64,000 bases of DNA from Pseudomonas sp. B6002 (GCF_013385985.1 NZ_JACAOY010000002.1:1-64000); one strand, 5' to 3'; positions 1-9,856 are shown, numbered from the stretch's first letter. A program made the numbers and translations. The notes: a model not told the origin generated them from the letters alone.

Positions 1-524
1 GCGGCTGGTTTCGCAGCAGCAGTTTTAGCAGCTGGCTTAGCGGCCGGTTTTGCAGCAGCAGTTTTGGCAGTTGGCTTGGCAGCAGCTTTAGCAGGTGCTT
101 TCGCAGCAACAGCTTTTGCAGGCGTACGAGCGCCCAGCACTTTGGCTACAGCTTCCTTCACACGACCAACGCCCTGGGCCAGTTTCAGGCTTTCTTGAGC
201 GTCTTTTTTGAGTTGGGAAATGTAGGTGCGGGTTTCAGCCTGGCGATCCTTGAGGGCGTCCAGCAGGTCCTCAAGTTCTTTGACAGCGTCTTTGGCTTTG
301 GCTTGTGCCTTGGCCTTGCCGGCAGTGGCGGCGTCTTGCAGTTTGGTGCGGGATTTGTGCAGCTTCTCTTGCGCTTTACCGCGTTGTTTTTCCAGCTTGG
401 CGAGCAGCTTTTCTGCATCGGCCAACGCTTGGGAACAAGCGCTTTCCAGGTGTTCGAGCAAGCTGCCCGAAAGTTGTTGGAGTAAATGCAACGGGGTATT
501 AACAGGCTTCTGTTTGGCCGACAT
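1..524 (-). CDS. algP: AlgP (AlgR3) histone H1-like regulator, C-terminus beyond window
   Basis: Alginate regulatory protein AlgP, a basic DNA-binding protein resembling eukaryotic histone H1. The visible 174 codons hold an N-terminal helical, charged part (about residues 1-115, rich in K, E, A and Q and coiled-coil-like) followed by the start of an alanine/lysine/proline tail built on AAKPA and KTAAAKP units; this tail runs off the window edge, so the gene is partial at its 3' end. The ATG at 522-524 follows a clear GGAGG (531-535 on the plus strand as CCTCC). The downstream order FKBP, AlgQ and DsbB agrees with the known algP-algQ neighbourhood. Tail length is known to vary between strains because the repeats recombine (family knowledge). 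Confidence 0.92.
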   Translation of the reverse strand, partial: MSAKQKPVNTPLHLLQQLSGSLLEHLESACSQALADAEKLLAKLEKQRGKAQEKLHKSRTKLQDAATAGKAKAQAKAKDAVKELEDLLDALKDRQAETRTYISQLKKDAQESLKLAQGVGRVKEAVAKVLGARTPAKAVAAKAPAKAAAKPTAKTAAAKPAAKPAAKTAAAKPA

Positions 525-716
525 GGTTTACCTCCTGGCTGACGTGGGTGCGGCTCATACTAGCCCTCTGCTCTTACCGCCGCTAGGGCATGTTGACAGT
601 ATCGTTTGCGTTGCGTTGCAACGCGCGAAAATTCTTATCGATATAACGAAAAACCGCGCCACTTTTTACCCATCCACACTGGCATAATCCGTCGCACTTT
701 CGGCGGGAGAATGCCC

Positions 717-1394
717 ATGTCGCGTTACCTTTTTCTAGTGCTTGGCCTGGCGATTTGCGCAGCCAATGCGGGCGAGCAAACGCCGTCCAAAACGACGGCC
801 CCAGACCCGCACGACCTCGCCTACAGCCTGGGTGCCAGTCTGGGCGAGCGCTTGCGCCAAGAGGTTCCCGACCTGCAGCTCCAGGCATTGCTCGACGGTC
901 TCAAACAAGCCTACCAAGGCAAACCCCTGGCCCTGGACAATGCGCGCATTGAACAGGTGCTCGCCCAGCATGAAGCGCAAAGCGAAGCCGATGCCCAGGT
1001 TCCACAAACCGAAAAGGCACTCGCCGCCGAGCAGCAATTTTTAGCCAAGGAGAAAGCACTGAGTGGCGTGCGCGAATTGGCGGATGGCATCCTGCTCACC
1101 GAGCTCTCGCCCGGCAGTGGCAGCAAGCCATTGGCCAGTGATGAGGTACAGGTCAAATACGTGGGGCGATTGCCCGATGGGACCGTCTTCGATCAGAGCA
1201 CGCAACCGCAGTGGTTCCGCCTGGACAGCGTAATCAGCGGCTGGAGCAGCGCCTTGCAGCAGATGCCGGTCGGCGCGAAATGGCGCTTGGTGATTCCTTC
1301 TGCCCAAGCCTATGGCGCTGACGGCGCAGGTGAGTTGATCCCACCCTATTCGCCACTCGTATTCGAGATCGAACTGCTCGGAACCCGCCACTGA
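717..1394 (+). CDS. FKBP-type peptidyl-prolyl cis-trans isomerase, exported
   Basis: Periplasmic or membrane-bound prolyl isomerase of the FkpA/Mip type. It has a hydrophobic N-terminal signal segment (about residues 2-18), an alpha-helical FKBP-N dimerisation region with the typical AYSLGASLGERL start, and a C-terminal FKBP fold containing VQVKYVGRLPDGTVFDQS and a PAQAYG-like stretch (SAQAYGADGAG). I chose the second of two close ATGs (711 and 717) because GGAGA at 706-710 lies 6 bases before 717 and touches 711. The product is 225 aa. It sits between algP and rsd, where P. aeruginosa also has an FKBP gene. A strong terminator follows. Confidence 0.9.
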   Translation: MSRYLFLVLGLAICAANAGEQTPSKTTAPDPHDLAYSLGASLGERLRQEVPDLQLQALLDGLKQAYQGKPLALDNARIEQVLAQHEAQSEADAQVPQTEKALAAEQQFLAKEKALSGVRELADGILLTELSPGSGSKPLASDEVQVKYVGRLPDGTVFDQSTQPQWFRLDSVISGWSSALQQMPVGAKWRLVIPSAQAYGADGAGELIPPYSPLVFEIELLGTRH

Positions 1395-1400
1395 CCCAAT

Positions 1401-1433
1401 AAAAAACGGTGCGCCATGCGCACCGTTTTTTTT
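1401..1433. terminator. Bidirectional Rho-independent terminator
   Basis: Nine-base perfect stem (1406-1414 with 1418-1426), loop CAT, flanked by an A-run on the left and a T-run on the right. It ends both the FKBP gene and the convergent rsd gene. Confidence 0.9.
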
Positions 1434-1449
1434 ACCTCGCCATCAGGGT

Positions 1450-1908
1450 TCAGGCCTGGGTGGCGGACTCTTCCTTGTGCGCGTTGTGCAACACTTCGAT
1501 CAGGCAATCTTCCAGCTCGAAACGCTCATGAAGCAGCGCGCCCAGCTCCTGGAATTTCGCCGCCACGCAGTTGCCGGCATCGCACAGATCAGTGAACGCC
1601 AGCAACTTTTCAGTGATGGCGTCGATACGCGGATAAATGGTTTCGGCAAGGTCCAGGCCACGCTGATCGTCAAAGGCTTCCGCCTCCTTGGTCAGTTGCT
1701 CGTAGACCCCGAAGTGGCCAGCAGACACGTAGTCCACCAAGACCCCACAGAAATCCTGCAACGGTTCGCGGTTCTGTGCCAATGCTTCGGGCTTGGCGCC
1801 GAGAGCATCAAAGGCCCGAACCAGTTCGTGACGTGCCTTCAGCCAGCTGTCGATCAGCTTATGCACACCACCCCAGCGTTCCTGAGCATTCTGACAACTT
1901 TCCAGCAT
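1450..1908 (-). CDS. rsd: Anti-sigma-70 factor Rsd / AlgQ
   Basis: Rsd/AlgQ family (152 aa, the usual length), which binds sigma-70 (RpoD) and shifts RNA polymerase towards alternative sigma factors; in P. aeruginosa, AlgQ (AlgR2) affects alginate and other virulence traits. The protein is all-helical, begins [20 protein letters not shown], and keeps the family's W-x2-x-x-x-ID-xWL helix and the [12 protein letters not shown] C-terminus. A purine-rich ribosome-binding site (AAGAGAGA) precedes the ATG at 1906-1908. It is flanked by the FKBP/algP genes downstream and dsbB upstream in the same order as in P. aeruginosa. Confidence 0.95.
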   Translation of the reverse strand: MLESCQNAQERWGGVHKLIDSWLKARHELVRAFDALGAKPEALAQNREPLQDFCGVLVDYVSAGHFGVYEQLTKEAEAFDDQRGLDLAETIYPRIDAITEKLLAFTDLCDAGNCVAAKFQELGALLHERFELEDCLIEVLHNAHKEESATQA

Positions 1909-2118
1909 GATGATCTCTCTTCCCTAGTAGGGGCGCTGCCGCCTGGTGCCCGCGCAACACTTCAAGGATAAAGCAGCAGCCGGACAAGGCTGCATCTGAC
2001 AAACGGTTTCGCTAATGCGTGCGGGCCAGATTATGCCCGCATGACTATGGCTTCAAGGTACGCAGGACAGAAAGTTCATACAAGTGTTTAATCCCGTCCT
2101 ACAACCTTCGGCCCACTC

Positions 2119-2640
2119 TCAGCGCTTTGCCAACCCCAAGGATTGGCTGAAAAACAGCCGTGAAAACTGCAGGATGCCCAGGATCAGCATCGCCACGAAG
2201 CACAACAGACTCCACTCCGGCAGGCTCAGGTCAAACAGCGTCCAGTTGATCTCGACGCAGTCCACGGTGCCTTTGATGGTCGATCGCAAAGCTTGCCAAA
2301 ACGACAGGTTTTCGATCATGGATTGCAAGCTGGGCCAGCACTCGGCCGGCTGGTCCGGTGCGACATTTTGCAGCAACACCTGGCGTACAGCGGTGACCGC
2401 CCCCAGCAACGCGCACCCCATACTGGCCAACCCATACAGGACGACCGCAGAGCGCTTGGGGTTATGAAGGGCGGCCACCAGGTTGATCAAGGTGAACGTC
2501 GCCACAAAGAGGCGTTGCACCTGGCACAGGAAGCAGGGACGTAGCAGCGCGCCGTACTCGACATAAAAAGACGCGCCCAACGTCAGCGCACCCGCCAGGA
2601 ACGCCAGGAAAAACAAGGAGCGTGAAGGGGCCAAAGACAT
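2119..2640 (-). CDS. dsbB: Disulfide bond formation protein DsbB
   Basis: Inner-membrane quinone reductase that reoxidises the periplasmic thiol oxidase DsbA. The 173-aa protein has four predicted membrane segments (about residues 9-28, 41-60, 66-84 and 144-163), a first redox pair in PCFLCQVQR (periplasmic loop 1) and a second cysteine pair in the long loop 2 (AECWPS and TVDCVE). The spacing fits the family. The corresponding P. aeruginosa gene beside algQ is called dsbH or dsbB. It has its own ATG at 2638-2640 and stands alone on the minus strand, 236 bases from hemY. Confidence 0.93.
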   Translation of the reverse strand: MSLAPSRSLFFLAFLAGALTLGASFYVEYGALLRPCFLCQVQRLFVATFTLINLVAALHNPKRSAVVLYGLASMGCALLGAVTAVRQVLLQNVAPDQPAECWPSLQSMIENLSFWQALRSTIKGTVDCVEINWTLFDLSLPEWSLLCFVAMLILGILQFSRLFFSQSLGLAKR

Positions 2641-2876
2641 TGTTTATCCGTACCGCAGGAGACAGGCCGCTACGGTAGAGGAAAGGCCTGACTCCTTTCA
2701 ATACGCACTAGAGCAGACGATTCGGCGAGGGCATGAGGATATGCCGTCAGAACCTGGATGACTTCGAGCAGCCAACAGTAGGAATTTGCTTGCCCATCTT
2801 CTGTCCCCCGTATTTACAGGGAATCGAACGGCTGGCCCCGGAAACTTCCGAACCAGCCTCCGCTTGTTTTCCTATC

Positions 2877-4118
2877 TCACGCTCGCACAGGTACTGGCAA
2901 CGGTGACGCCAGCAAACGATTGTCCAGAAGCCCCAAGCCTTCCTGGAACAACTGGTTGCTGCGTTCTGTGTCACCCAATTGCGCGAGCAAGCGTGCCAGC
3001 TCGGCACAGGCTTCAGGATTGCGCTGCACCTGCAAGCTGCTCTCCAAGTAGTCCCGCGCCTTGCCCCACAGACTGTTCTGCAGGCACAGACGCCCCAGCG
3101 TCAGCAGCAGGCTGGCGTCCCCTGGATGGTCCTTGAGCCAGCCTTCGGCAAACTTCAACTGGCGGGCCGGATCGCTACCACGCAGCAGACCATAGAGCCG
3201 GATCAAGTGGCTGTCGTAGCCGCGTTTGATAGCACCGCGCAGTACTTCCTCGGCTTTCGTATCGGCGCCCAGCCGGCGCAGCTGCTCGGCGTAGGCCAAG
3301 ACCAGGGGCGGCTCCTGACGTTGGGCAGAAGTGAGTTGTTCCCACGCACGCTCAAGGGACTGCAACCCGGCTTCACTCTGGTCTTCGCGAAGGGCTGCCA
3401 GGCTGAGGTTCTCACCCCAAGCACGGCGCTCAAGTTCGGCCAATTCCGGGGCAGGCAGCACCTTGTCTTTGCGCAGCTCAGGCATCAGACGAATCACCGA
3501 CGACCAATCGCCGCGCTGCTGATGCAGGCGCTGCAACTGACGCAGTACCTGGGCGTTGTGCGGGTGGCGCTCGTGCATCGCCTGCAGGGTGGTCAGCGCA
3601 CCGTCGGTATCGCCACGGTCCAGTTGCAGCTGCGCATGGCTCAAGGCAACCGCCAGCTCGGCCTGGGGCTGACGCTCCAGGGCGCGCTCCAGCAGGCCGT
3701 CGGACTCTTCATAACGCCCCTGTTCGTTGGCGGCACGCGCGGCGCCAAGGTAGTAAAGCAGCGGCTGGCGCTCAGCCTCAGCGGCACGGTGCAAGTGGCG
3801 TTCGGCGCTGGCCCAGCGGCCTTCGGCAAGGTCCATCTGGCCCTGCTCGATCGCAATCTGTACGCGGCGGCTGCGGTTGCGTCGCGACCATGGGTTGACC
3901 ACCCCACCCGAGGTCGTGAGCAGGCTCAGCAACACGCGGACCAGGTAGATCGCCAGGCCGACCACAAACAACGCGACCAGCGTGGCCCACAGGCTCGACT
4001 CGTAATGCAGCAGATGGGGATAGGTAATCAGCACGTAGCCGGTGTGTTTCGAAATGCCCACGGCCAGTGCCAGGGCGATTGCAACCGCCAGCACCAGGAT
4101 CACATAGAAACGCTTCAT
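2877..4118 (-). CDS. hemY: HemY, haem-operon TPR membrane protein
   Basis: HemY_N family protein of the hemCDXY operon (413 aa). Two N-terminal membrane helices (about residues 4-22 and 43-64) are followed by a cytoplasmic or periplasmic array of TPR-like helical repeats (from about residue 90 to the end, seen as repeated A-x3-G-R-x2-A patterns). It is co-transcribed with hemX, whose stop lies only 5 bases upstream. Its exact role in tetrapyrrole synthesis is not established; it is not the protoporphyrinogen oxidase also named HemY in Gram-positives. Last gene of the operon; no clear terminator is seen in the 236 bases before dsbB. Confidence 0.92.
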   Translation of the reverse strand: MKRFYVILVLAVAIALALAVGISKHTGYVLITYPHLLHYESSLWATLVALFVVGLAIYLVRVLLSLLTTSGGVVNPWSRRNRSRRVQIAIEQGQMDLAEGRWASAERHLHRAAEAERQPLLYYLGAARAANEQGRYEESDGLLERALERQPQAELAVALSHAQLQLDRGDTDGALTTLQAMHERHPHNAQVLRQLQRLHQQRGDWSSVIRLMPELRKDKVLPAPELAELERRAWGENLSLAALREDQSEAGLQSLERAWEQLTSAQRQEPPLVLAYAEQLRRLGADTKAEEVLRGAIKRGYDSHLIRLYGLLRGSDPARQLKFAEGWLKDHPGDASLLLTLGRLCLQNSLWGKARDYLESSLQVQRNPEACAELARLLAQLGDTERSNQLFQEGLGLLDNRLLASPLPVPVRA

Positions 4119-4123
4119 CGGCT

Positions 4124-5239
4124 CTACTCCTGGGTCGCCGGCGTACCCGCCGCCGCCTTGGCTTCATCAGCAGACAGGTGACGACGATCCAGATAGGCCT
4201 GCACCGCCGCAAGGCTCGCCGCCAGGTCCGGTGTCACCACCGAAACGGCCTTCGGCTCAAGCTCGGCGATACGCGCCAGCATGGCCTTGCTCTGCGGGTT
4301 GTCCTGATTGAAGTTGTCCTGCAATACGCTGCGCGCTTCACCAAGGGCACGGCTATACACCGCCGTTTCGCCATTGAGCGCGGCCCACTGCGCCTGCTCC
4401 AGTGCCAGGCTCAACGCCAGGCGCACCTGGTTCAAGCCCTGGCCGGCGAGCAGCGGACGGATGTTGTCATCGGGGTTAAAGTCGATGCGGAAGTAACGGG
4501 AAATCTGTTCCCACCATTGGCTCCAGCGGCTTTCCGTATCGGTGGTCGGACGCCCTTGCGAAGCCGGCTCGGTGAGTTGGTATTCCGGCGCGATGGCTGC
4601 CAGTTGCACCACCTGGTCACGCAAGGCTGCCAGTTGCAGGTACAGCCCGGTGCGGTCCGGCTGCTCGACACTGCGCAGGGCAACGAGGCTCTTGGCCAAC
4701 TGCTCACGCGCGGCATAGGAACCCGGGTCGCTCTGCTCACGCAGGATCTCGTCGGCACCCTGCACCAGCGCCTGGGCACTGTTGATGTCCTGCAGGGCAG
4801 ACAGGCGCAAGCTGGCCAGACGGATCAGGTGCTCGGCTTCTGCCAGACGCCAGTCCTGGCGGCTGGCGCCCAGCACAGTTTCCAGGCGCTGGCTCAGGCG
4901 TTGCTGATCGCCTTGTAGCTGGGCGACCAGACGCCGACGCTCCTCCAGTTCATCTGCGGCGGGCAGCTGTGCCAGGCGTGCGGCCAGTTGCTGCTGGCTC
5001 TGCTTGAGCGACTGGGATTGGTCATCGAGGGTCTGCACCTGCCCCAGCTGTTGCTGGCTGCTGGCTTGCAGGGCACGGACCTGCCAGATCCCCCAGCCGC
5101 CGGCGGCAACCCCCGCGGCGCCGAGCAACAGGGCCACGACTGCCAGACCATTGCCACGACGTGGCGCGGTGACTGGTGGCTCAACCGGCGCACTCAGTGC
5201 GGGCTGGGCTTCTTCTTTAGGCAAGGCTGTTTCGCTCAC
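4124..5239 (-). CDS. hemX: HemX, uroporphyrinogen-III C-methyltransferase-like membrane protein
   Basis: HemX family (371 aa). A short Pro/Glu-rich cytoplasmic head is followed by one membrane helix (about residues 28-52, LAVVALLLGAAGVAAGGWGIW), a long coiled-coil (about 55-125, rich in Q, L, E and R) and a conserved globular C-terminal part. Databases often label it a uroporphyrinogen-III methyltransferase, but it lacks an SAM-binding CobA fold, so catalytic activity is doubtful. The start is GTG (5237-5239) with AAGGACGG just upstream. It lies 42 bases after hemD and 5 bases before hemY, so it is translated as part of hemCDXY. Confidence 0.92.
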   Translation of the reverse strand: MSETALPKEEAQPALSAPVEPPVTAPRRGNGLAVVALLLGAAGVAAGGWGIWQVRALQASSQQQLGQVQTLDDQSQSLKQSQQQLAARLAQLPAADELEERRRLVAQLQGDQQRLSQRLETVLGASRQDWRLAEAEHLIRLASLRLSALQDINSAQALVQGADEILREQSDPGSYAAREQLAKSLVALRSVEQPDRTGLYLQLAALRDQVVQLAAIAPEYQLTEPASQGRPTTDTESRWSQWWEQISRYFRIDFNPDDNIRPLLAGQGLNQVRLALSLALEQAQWAALNGETAVYSRALGEARSVLQDNFNQDNPQSKAMLARIAELEPKAVSVVTPDLAASLAAVQAYLDRRHLSADEAKAAAGTPATQE

Positions 5240-5281
5240 GTATCCGTCCTTTGCGTATTCAGAGAGTGGGAGCGGCTTGCC

Positions 5282-6031
5282 TCATGGGACAGAGCTGCGC
5301 AACGCCACTAACAAAGCCGCGGCACTCGCGCCGCGACAATCCACAACTTTTTCTGCGCCCGCTGTCCGTGCCATCTCACAGACTCGCGGGCTCGGCACGA
5401 ACAACGGCAACTGTGCCACGTGCGGCCAATCCGGGCCGGCCAACGCCTGCAGGTGTAAAAAACCCTGCCCACTGCTGACCACCAGGCCATTCAAGCGTTC
5501 CAACTGGATGCGTTGCATCAGTGCCCCAGCGGCGTACACCGGCAGGAAACGGCGGTACAACTCCAGATACTCGACACTAGCACCTTGCTCGCGCAAACGC
5601 TCAGCCAGCAGCTCCCGGCCGCCTTCCCCCCGCAGGATCAACACCCGCGCACCGGGCCGTGCAACTGCTTCGCGAAGGGCCGGCAGCGCCAGCAAGGCCT
5701 CGCTGTCGTCGCCGGTTTGCGGATAATGAACGTCCAGGCCCTGGTCGGCCAGTACCTGCGCAGTCGCAGCACCGACACTGAACCACGGCACTTGCGGCCA
5801 GCGCTGGTCCAACCGTTGCACAGCGAGGCGCGCAGCCGGTTTGCTGACGACGATCACCGCGCAATAGCGGCCTAGATCATCGAACACAGCCTGCTGTGCC
5901 GGTGTGATGGGTAAGGGCTCGGTGTCCAGCAAGGGCAGGCTGCTGCTGAAGATGCCCGCATCGGACAACGTCGCCGCCAGTGCCGTCGACTCCTCGGCAG
6001 GCCGCGTCAGCAGCACACGCCAGTCGGTCAC
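5282..6031 (-). CDS. hemD: Uroporphyrinogen-III synthase HemD
   Basis: Cyclises hydroxymethylbilane with inversion of ring D to make uroporphyrinogen III. The 249-aa protein starts [10 protein letters not shown], a typical HemD N-terminus, and has the two-lobed pattern with [20 protein letters not shown] in the second half and VVSSGQG near the C-terminal lobe. The start is GTG and overlaps the hemC stop by 4 bases (GTGA), so translation is coupled to hemC, which makes its substrate. Confidence 0.95.
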   Translation of the reverse strand: MTDWRVLLTRPAEESTALAATLSDAGIFSSSLPLLDTEPLPITPAQQAVFDDLGRYCAVIVVSKPAARLAVQRLDQRWPQVPWFSVGAATAQVLADQGLDVHYPQTGDDSEALLALPALREAVARPGARVLILRGEGGRELLAERLREQGASVEYLELYRRFLPVYAAGALMQRIQLERLNGLVVSSGQGFLHLQALAGPDWPHVAQLPLFVPSPRVCEMARTAGAEKVVDCRGASAAALLVALRSSVP

Positions 6032-6969
6032 TGCGGACCGGCCTCGCCATAGACTTTCTGCAGAATGGCGCCGGCGCCTTTTTCCAGCAGTTCTTCGGCC
6101 ACCTGAATGCCCAGGGCCGTGGCATCACGCTGCGGGCCTCGCACCTGAGCGGTGAGCAAGGTGCCGCCGTCCGGGTCGCCCACCAGGCCACGCAACCACA
6201 GGTTTTCACCTTCAAGCACGGCGTAGCAGGCGATGGGCACCTGACAGCCGCCGTTGAGGTGCTTGTTCAAGGCACGCTCGGCGGTCACACGAACTTCGGT
6301 GTCGGGGTGATCGAGAGGCTTGAGCAGCGCGTGGATTTCACTGTCAGCGGTACGGCATTCGATGCCCACGGCGCCCTGCCCGCCTGCCGGCAAGCTGTCT
6401 TCGACGCTGATGGCCGAGGTGATGCGATCCTCGAACCCCAGACGGATCAAGCCGGCAGCGGCGAGGATGATCGCGTCATATTCACCGGCATCCAGCTTGG
6501 CCAGACGGGTGTTGACGTTGCCCCGCAGGAAGCGGATCTGCAGGTCCGGGCGACGGGTCAGCAACTGTGCCTGGCGACGCAGGCTGGAGGTGCCGACGAT
6601 GCTGCCTAGCGGCAGATCGTCGAGAGAAGCATACGTGTTGGAAACGAACGCATCGCGTGGGTCTTCACGCTCGCAGATGCAGTACAGGCCCAGGCCTTCG
6701 GGGAAGTCCATCGGCACGTCTTTCATGGAGTGCACGGCGATGTCGGCTTCGTTTTCCAGTAGCGCGGTTTCCAGTTCCTTGACGAAAAGCCCCTTGCCGC
6801 CGATCTTCGACAGCGGCGAGTCGAGCAGCTTGTCGCCGCGACTGACCATGGGCACCAGGGACACTACGAGGCCCGGGTGGGCCTGCTCAAGGCGTGCTTT
6901 GACGTATTCGGCCTGCCACAAGGCCAGGGCGCTTTTACGGGTGGCGATGCGGATTTCGCGAGAGGACAT
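6028..6969 (-). CDS. hemC: Porphobilinogen deaminase HemC
   Basis: Joins four porphobilinogen units into hydroxymethylbilane. The 313-aa protein shows the family hallmarks [19 protein letters not shown] at the N-terminus, VHSMKDVP (substrate and cofactor contacts), [12 protein letters not shown], and [14 protein letters not shown], in which the cysteine carries the dipyrromethane cofactor. It begins the hemCDXY operon and is transcribed in the same direction as algR, whose stop lies 137 bases upstream, as in P. aeruginosa. Confidence 0.97.
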   Translation of the reverse strand: MSSREIRIATRKSALALWQAEYVKARLEQAHPGLVVSLVPMVSRGDKLLDSPLSKIGGKGLFVKELETALLENEADIAVHSMKDVPMDFPEGLGLYCICEREDPRDAFVSNTYASLDDLPLGSIVGTSSLRRQAQLLTRRPDLQIRFLRGNVNTRLAKLDAGEYDAIILAAAGLIRLGFEDRITSAISVEDSLPAGGQGAVGIECRTADSEIHALLKPLDHPDTEVRVTAERALNKHLNGGCQVPIACYAVLEGENLWLRGLVGDPDGGTLLTAQVRGPQRDATALGIQVAEELLEKGAGAILQKVYGEAGPQ

Positions 6970-7106
6970 GGATCAATCCGTACTGAATAGATACGGCAGA
7001 TAATAACAGCTCAGGCAAATACGCTTTGATTTGAATCAGCAAGTGCGGGGCCTCCCTGGCCACGTCGCACCGGGATATGGAATACAGGCCGCGCCAGAGC
7101 CGCGGG

Positions 7107-7853
7107 CTAAAGCTGCTGCATCATCTTGCGCACACCGGCGACATGGCGTCGGCTGACGATCAGGGCATCGCCGTTAAGCCCTTTGAGGAACAATTGGAAG
7201 TGCCCCAATGGCGTGCGCTGCAGGCGTTCTATTCGCTCGCGGGCAACCAGCGCGTTGCGGTGGATGCGCACGAAACGATCGCCGAATTCATCTTCAAGGG
7301 CCTTGAGCGGCTCATCGAGCAATACCTCGCCGGCCTCGTGGCGCAGCGTCACGTACTTGTGATCGGCAATGAAGTAGACCACCTGGCTCAGGGGAATCAG
7401 CTCGATGCCTTTGCGGGTTCGTGCGCTGATATGGCTGCGCGGCCCGTTGCCGCTCTGGGCTGCCGGCTGGGTCAACGCCGCGAGCTGGACACGGTTGGGG
7501 CGCTCGGCCTTCTTCAAGGCCTTGAGCAGCGCTTCGCCCGTCACTGGCTTGAACAGGAAGGCTACGCCGCTGTCCTCCAGGGTCTGCGCGGGGAACTCGT
7601 CCTGGGCGGCGCACAACACCACGGCCGGTGGTGATTCACGTTCGCTCAGGCGGGCAGCGACTTGCAGGCCATCGAGGCCGGGCAGGCGGATATCAAGCAA
7701 CACCACGTCCGGCTTGAGGCTGTCGATCAACGCCAACGCCTCTTCGCCCGTGGTGGCGCTCGGTTCAAGGACTGTATAACCCTCGAGTTCACTGACCAGT
7801 CGGCTCAGTCGCTCGCGGGCTTGGGGTTCGTCATCAACGATCAGGACATTCAT
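7107..7853 (-). CDS. algR: LytTR-type response regulator AlgR
   Basis: Two-component response regulator controlling alginate, twitching motility and other traits in P. aeruginosa. Starting at the internal ATG (7851-7853) gives 248 aa, the same as P. aeruginosa AlgR, and places the phospho-acceptor at D54 (VLLDIRLPGLDG), with D7-D8 in the acidic pocket and the conserved K in LFKPV. The C-terminal half (about 145-248) is a LytTR DNA-binding domain (IHRNALVARERI). The longer reading frame from 7886 is less likely. The partner kinase gene algZ/fimS, adjacent in P. aeruginosa, is not present in the 503 bases upstream. Confidence 0.95.
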   Translation of the reverse strand: MNVLIVDDEPQARERLSRLVSELEGYTVLEPSATTGEEALALIDSLKPDVVLLDIRLPGLDGLQVAARLSERESPPAVVLCAAQDEFPAQTLEDSGVAFLFKPVTGEALLKALKKAERPNRVQLAALTQPAAQSGNGPRSHISARTRKGIELIPLSQVVYFIADHKYVTLRHEAGEVLLDEPLKALEDEFGDRFVRIHRNALVARERIERLQRTPLGHFQLFLKGLNGDALIVSRRHVAGVRKMMQQL

Positions 7854-8356
7854 ATTGCGCTGGATTCCTGCGTGAGTCTCGCACAAGGATAGCGTAGACA
7901 GGTGCGGTGACTTGCGTCACAGCGATCCACGCTAAGACTAGCGCGAGCGGCAAAAAGTGCCCCGAGAGCGGCACCCATATTTACCCGGACCTGTTCAATT
8001 GCGCCCAAGACCTGCTGCCTTCGGGCACCGTCGTAGGGTTTGCTGATACACAATCCGAATACCCCCCTTTTTAAATGGATAGTCTGGGCTCTGACCGCAT
8101 CACCCGACTTTGGTGCATTCACGCTCTATCAGTGCAACTGTAGACGCTCACTGAGACGACATTGTGCAATCGTCAAATATCGTTTCAATAAACAGCTGCC
8201 TCCAGTCTCTTCCCGGACGCGTTCGGCGGCAAGGCACTTAGCCATCCTTCGCACAAATAAAAATGCCGACCACCCGCAGCACCGCCTTCCCGGGCAACCC
8301 TGTTATTATCGCCAGCACACCTCAACGCCTCTTTTAAGCAGATCACGAGCGAATCC
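7854..8356. other. 503-base divergent intergenic region algR/argH
   Basis: No convincing gene. Two short open frames (minus 7850-8122 and plus 8040-8360) have no recognisable family features and poor start sites. The region should hold the algR and argH promoters. A TATTAT hexamer at 8304-8309 could serve as the argH -10 element, but I see no matching -35. No part resembles a histidine kinase, so algZ is not simply frameshifted here. Confidence 0.6.
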
Positions 8357-9751
8357 ATGAGCACCGACAAGACCAACCAGTCCTGGGGCGGCCGCTTCAG
8401 TGAACCCGTCGACGCCTTCGTCGCCCGCTTCACCGCCTCCGTCACTTTCGACCAGCGCCTCTACCGCCACGACATCATGGGCTCCATCGCCCATGCGACG
8501 ATGCTGGCCAAGGTCGGCGTACTGACCGACGCCGAACGCGATAGCATCATCGACGGCCTGACCACCATCCGTGGCGAGATCGAGGCCGGTACGTTCGACT
8601 GGCGCGTCGACCTGGAAGACGTGCACATGAATATCGAGGCCCGCCTCACCGACCGTATCGGTGTGACCGGCAAGAAACTGCACACCGGGCGTAGCCGTAA
8701 CGACCAGGTGGCCACCGATATCCGCCTGTGGCTGCGTGACGAAATCGACCTGATCCTGGGCGAAATCACCCGCCTGCAAAAAGGCCTGCTGGAGCAGGCA
8801 GAGCGTGAGTCCGGCACCATCATGCCCGGCTTCACCCACCTGCAAACGGCGCAGCCTGTGACCTTCGGCCACCACCTGCTGGCCTGGTTCGAAATGCTCA
8901 GCCGCGACTACGAGCGCCTGGTGGATTGCCGCAAGCGCGCCAACCGCATGCCCCTGGGCAGCGCCGCACTGGCCGGCACCACCTACCCGATCGACCGCGA
9001 ATACACCGCACAACTGCTGGGCTTTGACGCCGTAGGCGGCAACTCCCTGGACGGCGTGTCGGACCGCGACTTCGCCATCGAATTCTGCGCCGCCGCCAGC
9101 ATCGCGATGATGCACCTGTCGCGCTTCTCCGAAGAGCTGGTGCTGTGGACCAGCGCGCAATTCCAGTTCATCGACCTGCCGGACCGCTTCTGCACCGGCA
9201 GCTCGATCATGCCGCAAAAGAAAAACCCCGACGTGCCGGAGCTGGTACGTGGCAAGAGCGGCCGCGTATTCGGCGCATTGATGGGCCTGCTGACCCTGAT
9301 GAAAGGCCAACCCCTGGCCTACAACAAGGACAACCAGGAAGACAAGGAACCGCTGTTCGACGCCGCCGACACCCTGCGCGACTCGCTGCGTGCCTTTGCC
9401 GACATGATCCCGGCGATCAAGCCCAAGCACGCGATCATGCGTGAAGCGGCACTGCGCGGTTTCTCCACCGCCACCGACCTGGCGGACTACCTGGTACGCC
9501 GCGGCCTGCCGTTCCGCGACTGCCACGAAATCGTCGGCCATGCGGTGAAATACGGCGTGGACACCGGCAAGGACCTGGCAGAGATGAGCCTGGAAGAACT
9601 GCGTCAGTTCAGCGACCAGATCGAGCAGGACGTGTTCGCCGTACTGACCCTGGAAGGTTCGGTGAATGCGCGCAACCACGTGGGCGGCACAGCACCGGCA
9701 CAGGTCAAGGCAGCCGTCGCTCGCGGCCAGGCCCTGCTCGCCAGCCGCTGA
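8357..9751 (+). CDS. argH: Argininosuccinate lyase ArgH
   Basis: Final step of arginine synthesis: argininosuccinate to arginine and fumarate. The 464-aa protein carries the superfamily signature [12 protein letters not shown] (about residue 277), the active-site [12 protein letters not shown] region and [16 protein letters not shown] with the catalytic His. Full family length. It is monocistronic, divergent from algR, and ends in a REPIN shared with the convergent GST gene. Confidence 0.97.
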   Translation: MSTDKTNQSWGGRFSEPVDAFVARFTASVTFDQRLYRHDIMGSIAHATMLAKVGVLTDAERDSIIDGLTTIRGEIEAGTFDWRVDLEDVHMNIEARLTDRIGVTGKKLHTGRSRNDQVATDIRLWLRDEIDLILGEITRLQKGLLEQAERESGTIMPGFTHLQTAQPVTFGHHLLAWFEMLSRDYERLVDCRKRANRMPLGSAALAGTTYPIDREYTAQLLGFDAVGGNSLDGVSDRDFAIEFCAAASIAMMHLSRFSEELVLWTSAQFQFIDLPDRFCTGSSIMPQKKNPDVPELVRGKSGRVFGALMGLLTLMKGQPLAYNKDNQEDKEPLFDAADTLRDSLRAFADMIPAIKPKHAIMREAALRGFSTATDLADYLVRRGLPFRDCHEIVGHAVKYGVDTGKDLAEMSLEELRQFSDQIEQDVFAVLTLEGSVNARNHVGGTAPAQVKAAVARGQALLASR

Positions 9752-9760
9752 TCCACCCCC

Positions 9761-9845
9761 TGTAGGAGCCGGCTTGCCGGCGATGAGGCCCTCAAGACTG
9801 CAGCGATCTTGAGGTCGCCATCGACGGCAAGCCGGCTCCTACGGG
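9761..9845. repeat. REPIN 1 (REP doublet)
   Basis: Two inverted REP heads, each reading GTAGGAGCCGGCTTGCCG, surround a short central spacer. It lies between the convergent argH and GST genes. Confidence 0.9.
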
Positions 9846-9856
9846 TTTGATCGACA

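Noticed and set aside
2641-2876. Possible small gene between dsbB and hemY (for example minus 2747-3007)
   Set aside because: The frame runs into the hemY 3' end, has no start signal and no conserved pattern.
7850-8122. 90-codon minus-strand frame upstream of algR
   Set aside because: It overlaps the algR start, has no ribosome-binding site and no kinase motifs, so it is not a remnant of algZ.
8040-8360. 106-codon plus-strand frame before argH
   Set aside because: It overlaps the argH start and has a basic, unstructured composition without family resemblance.
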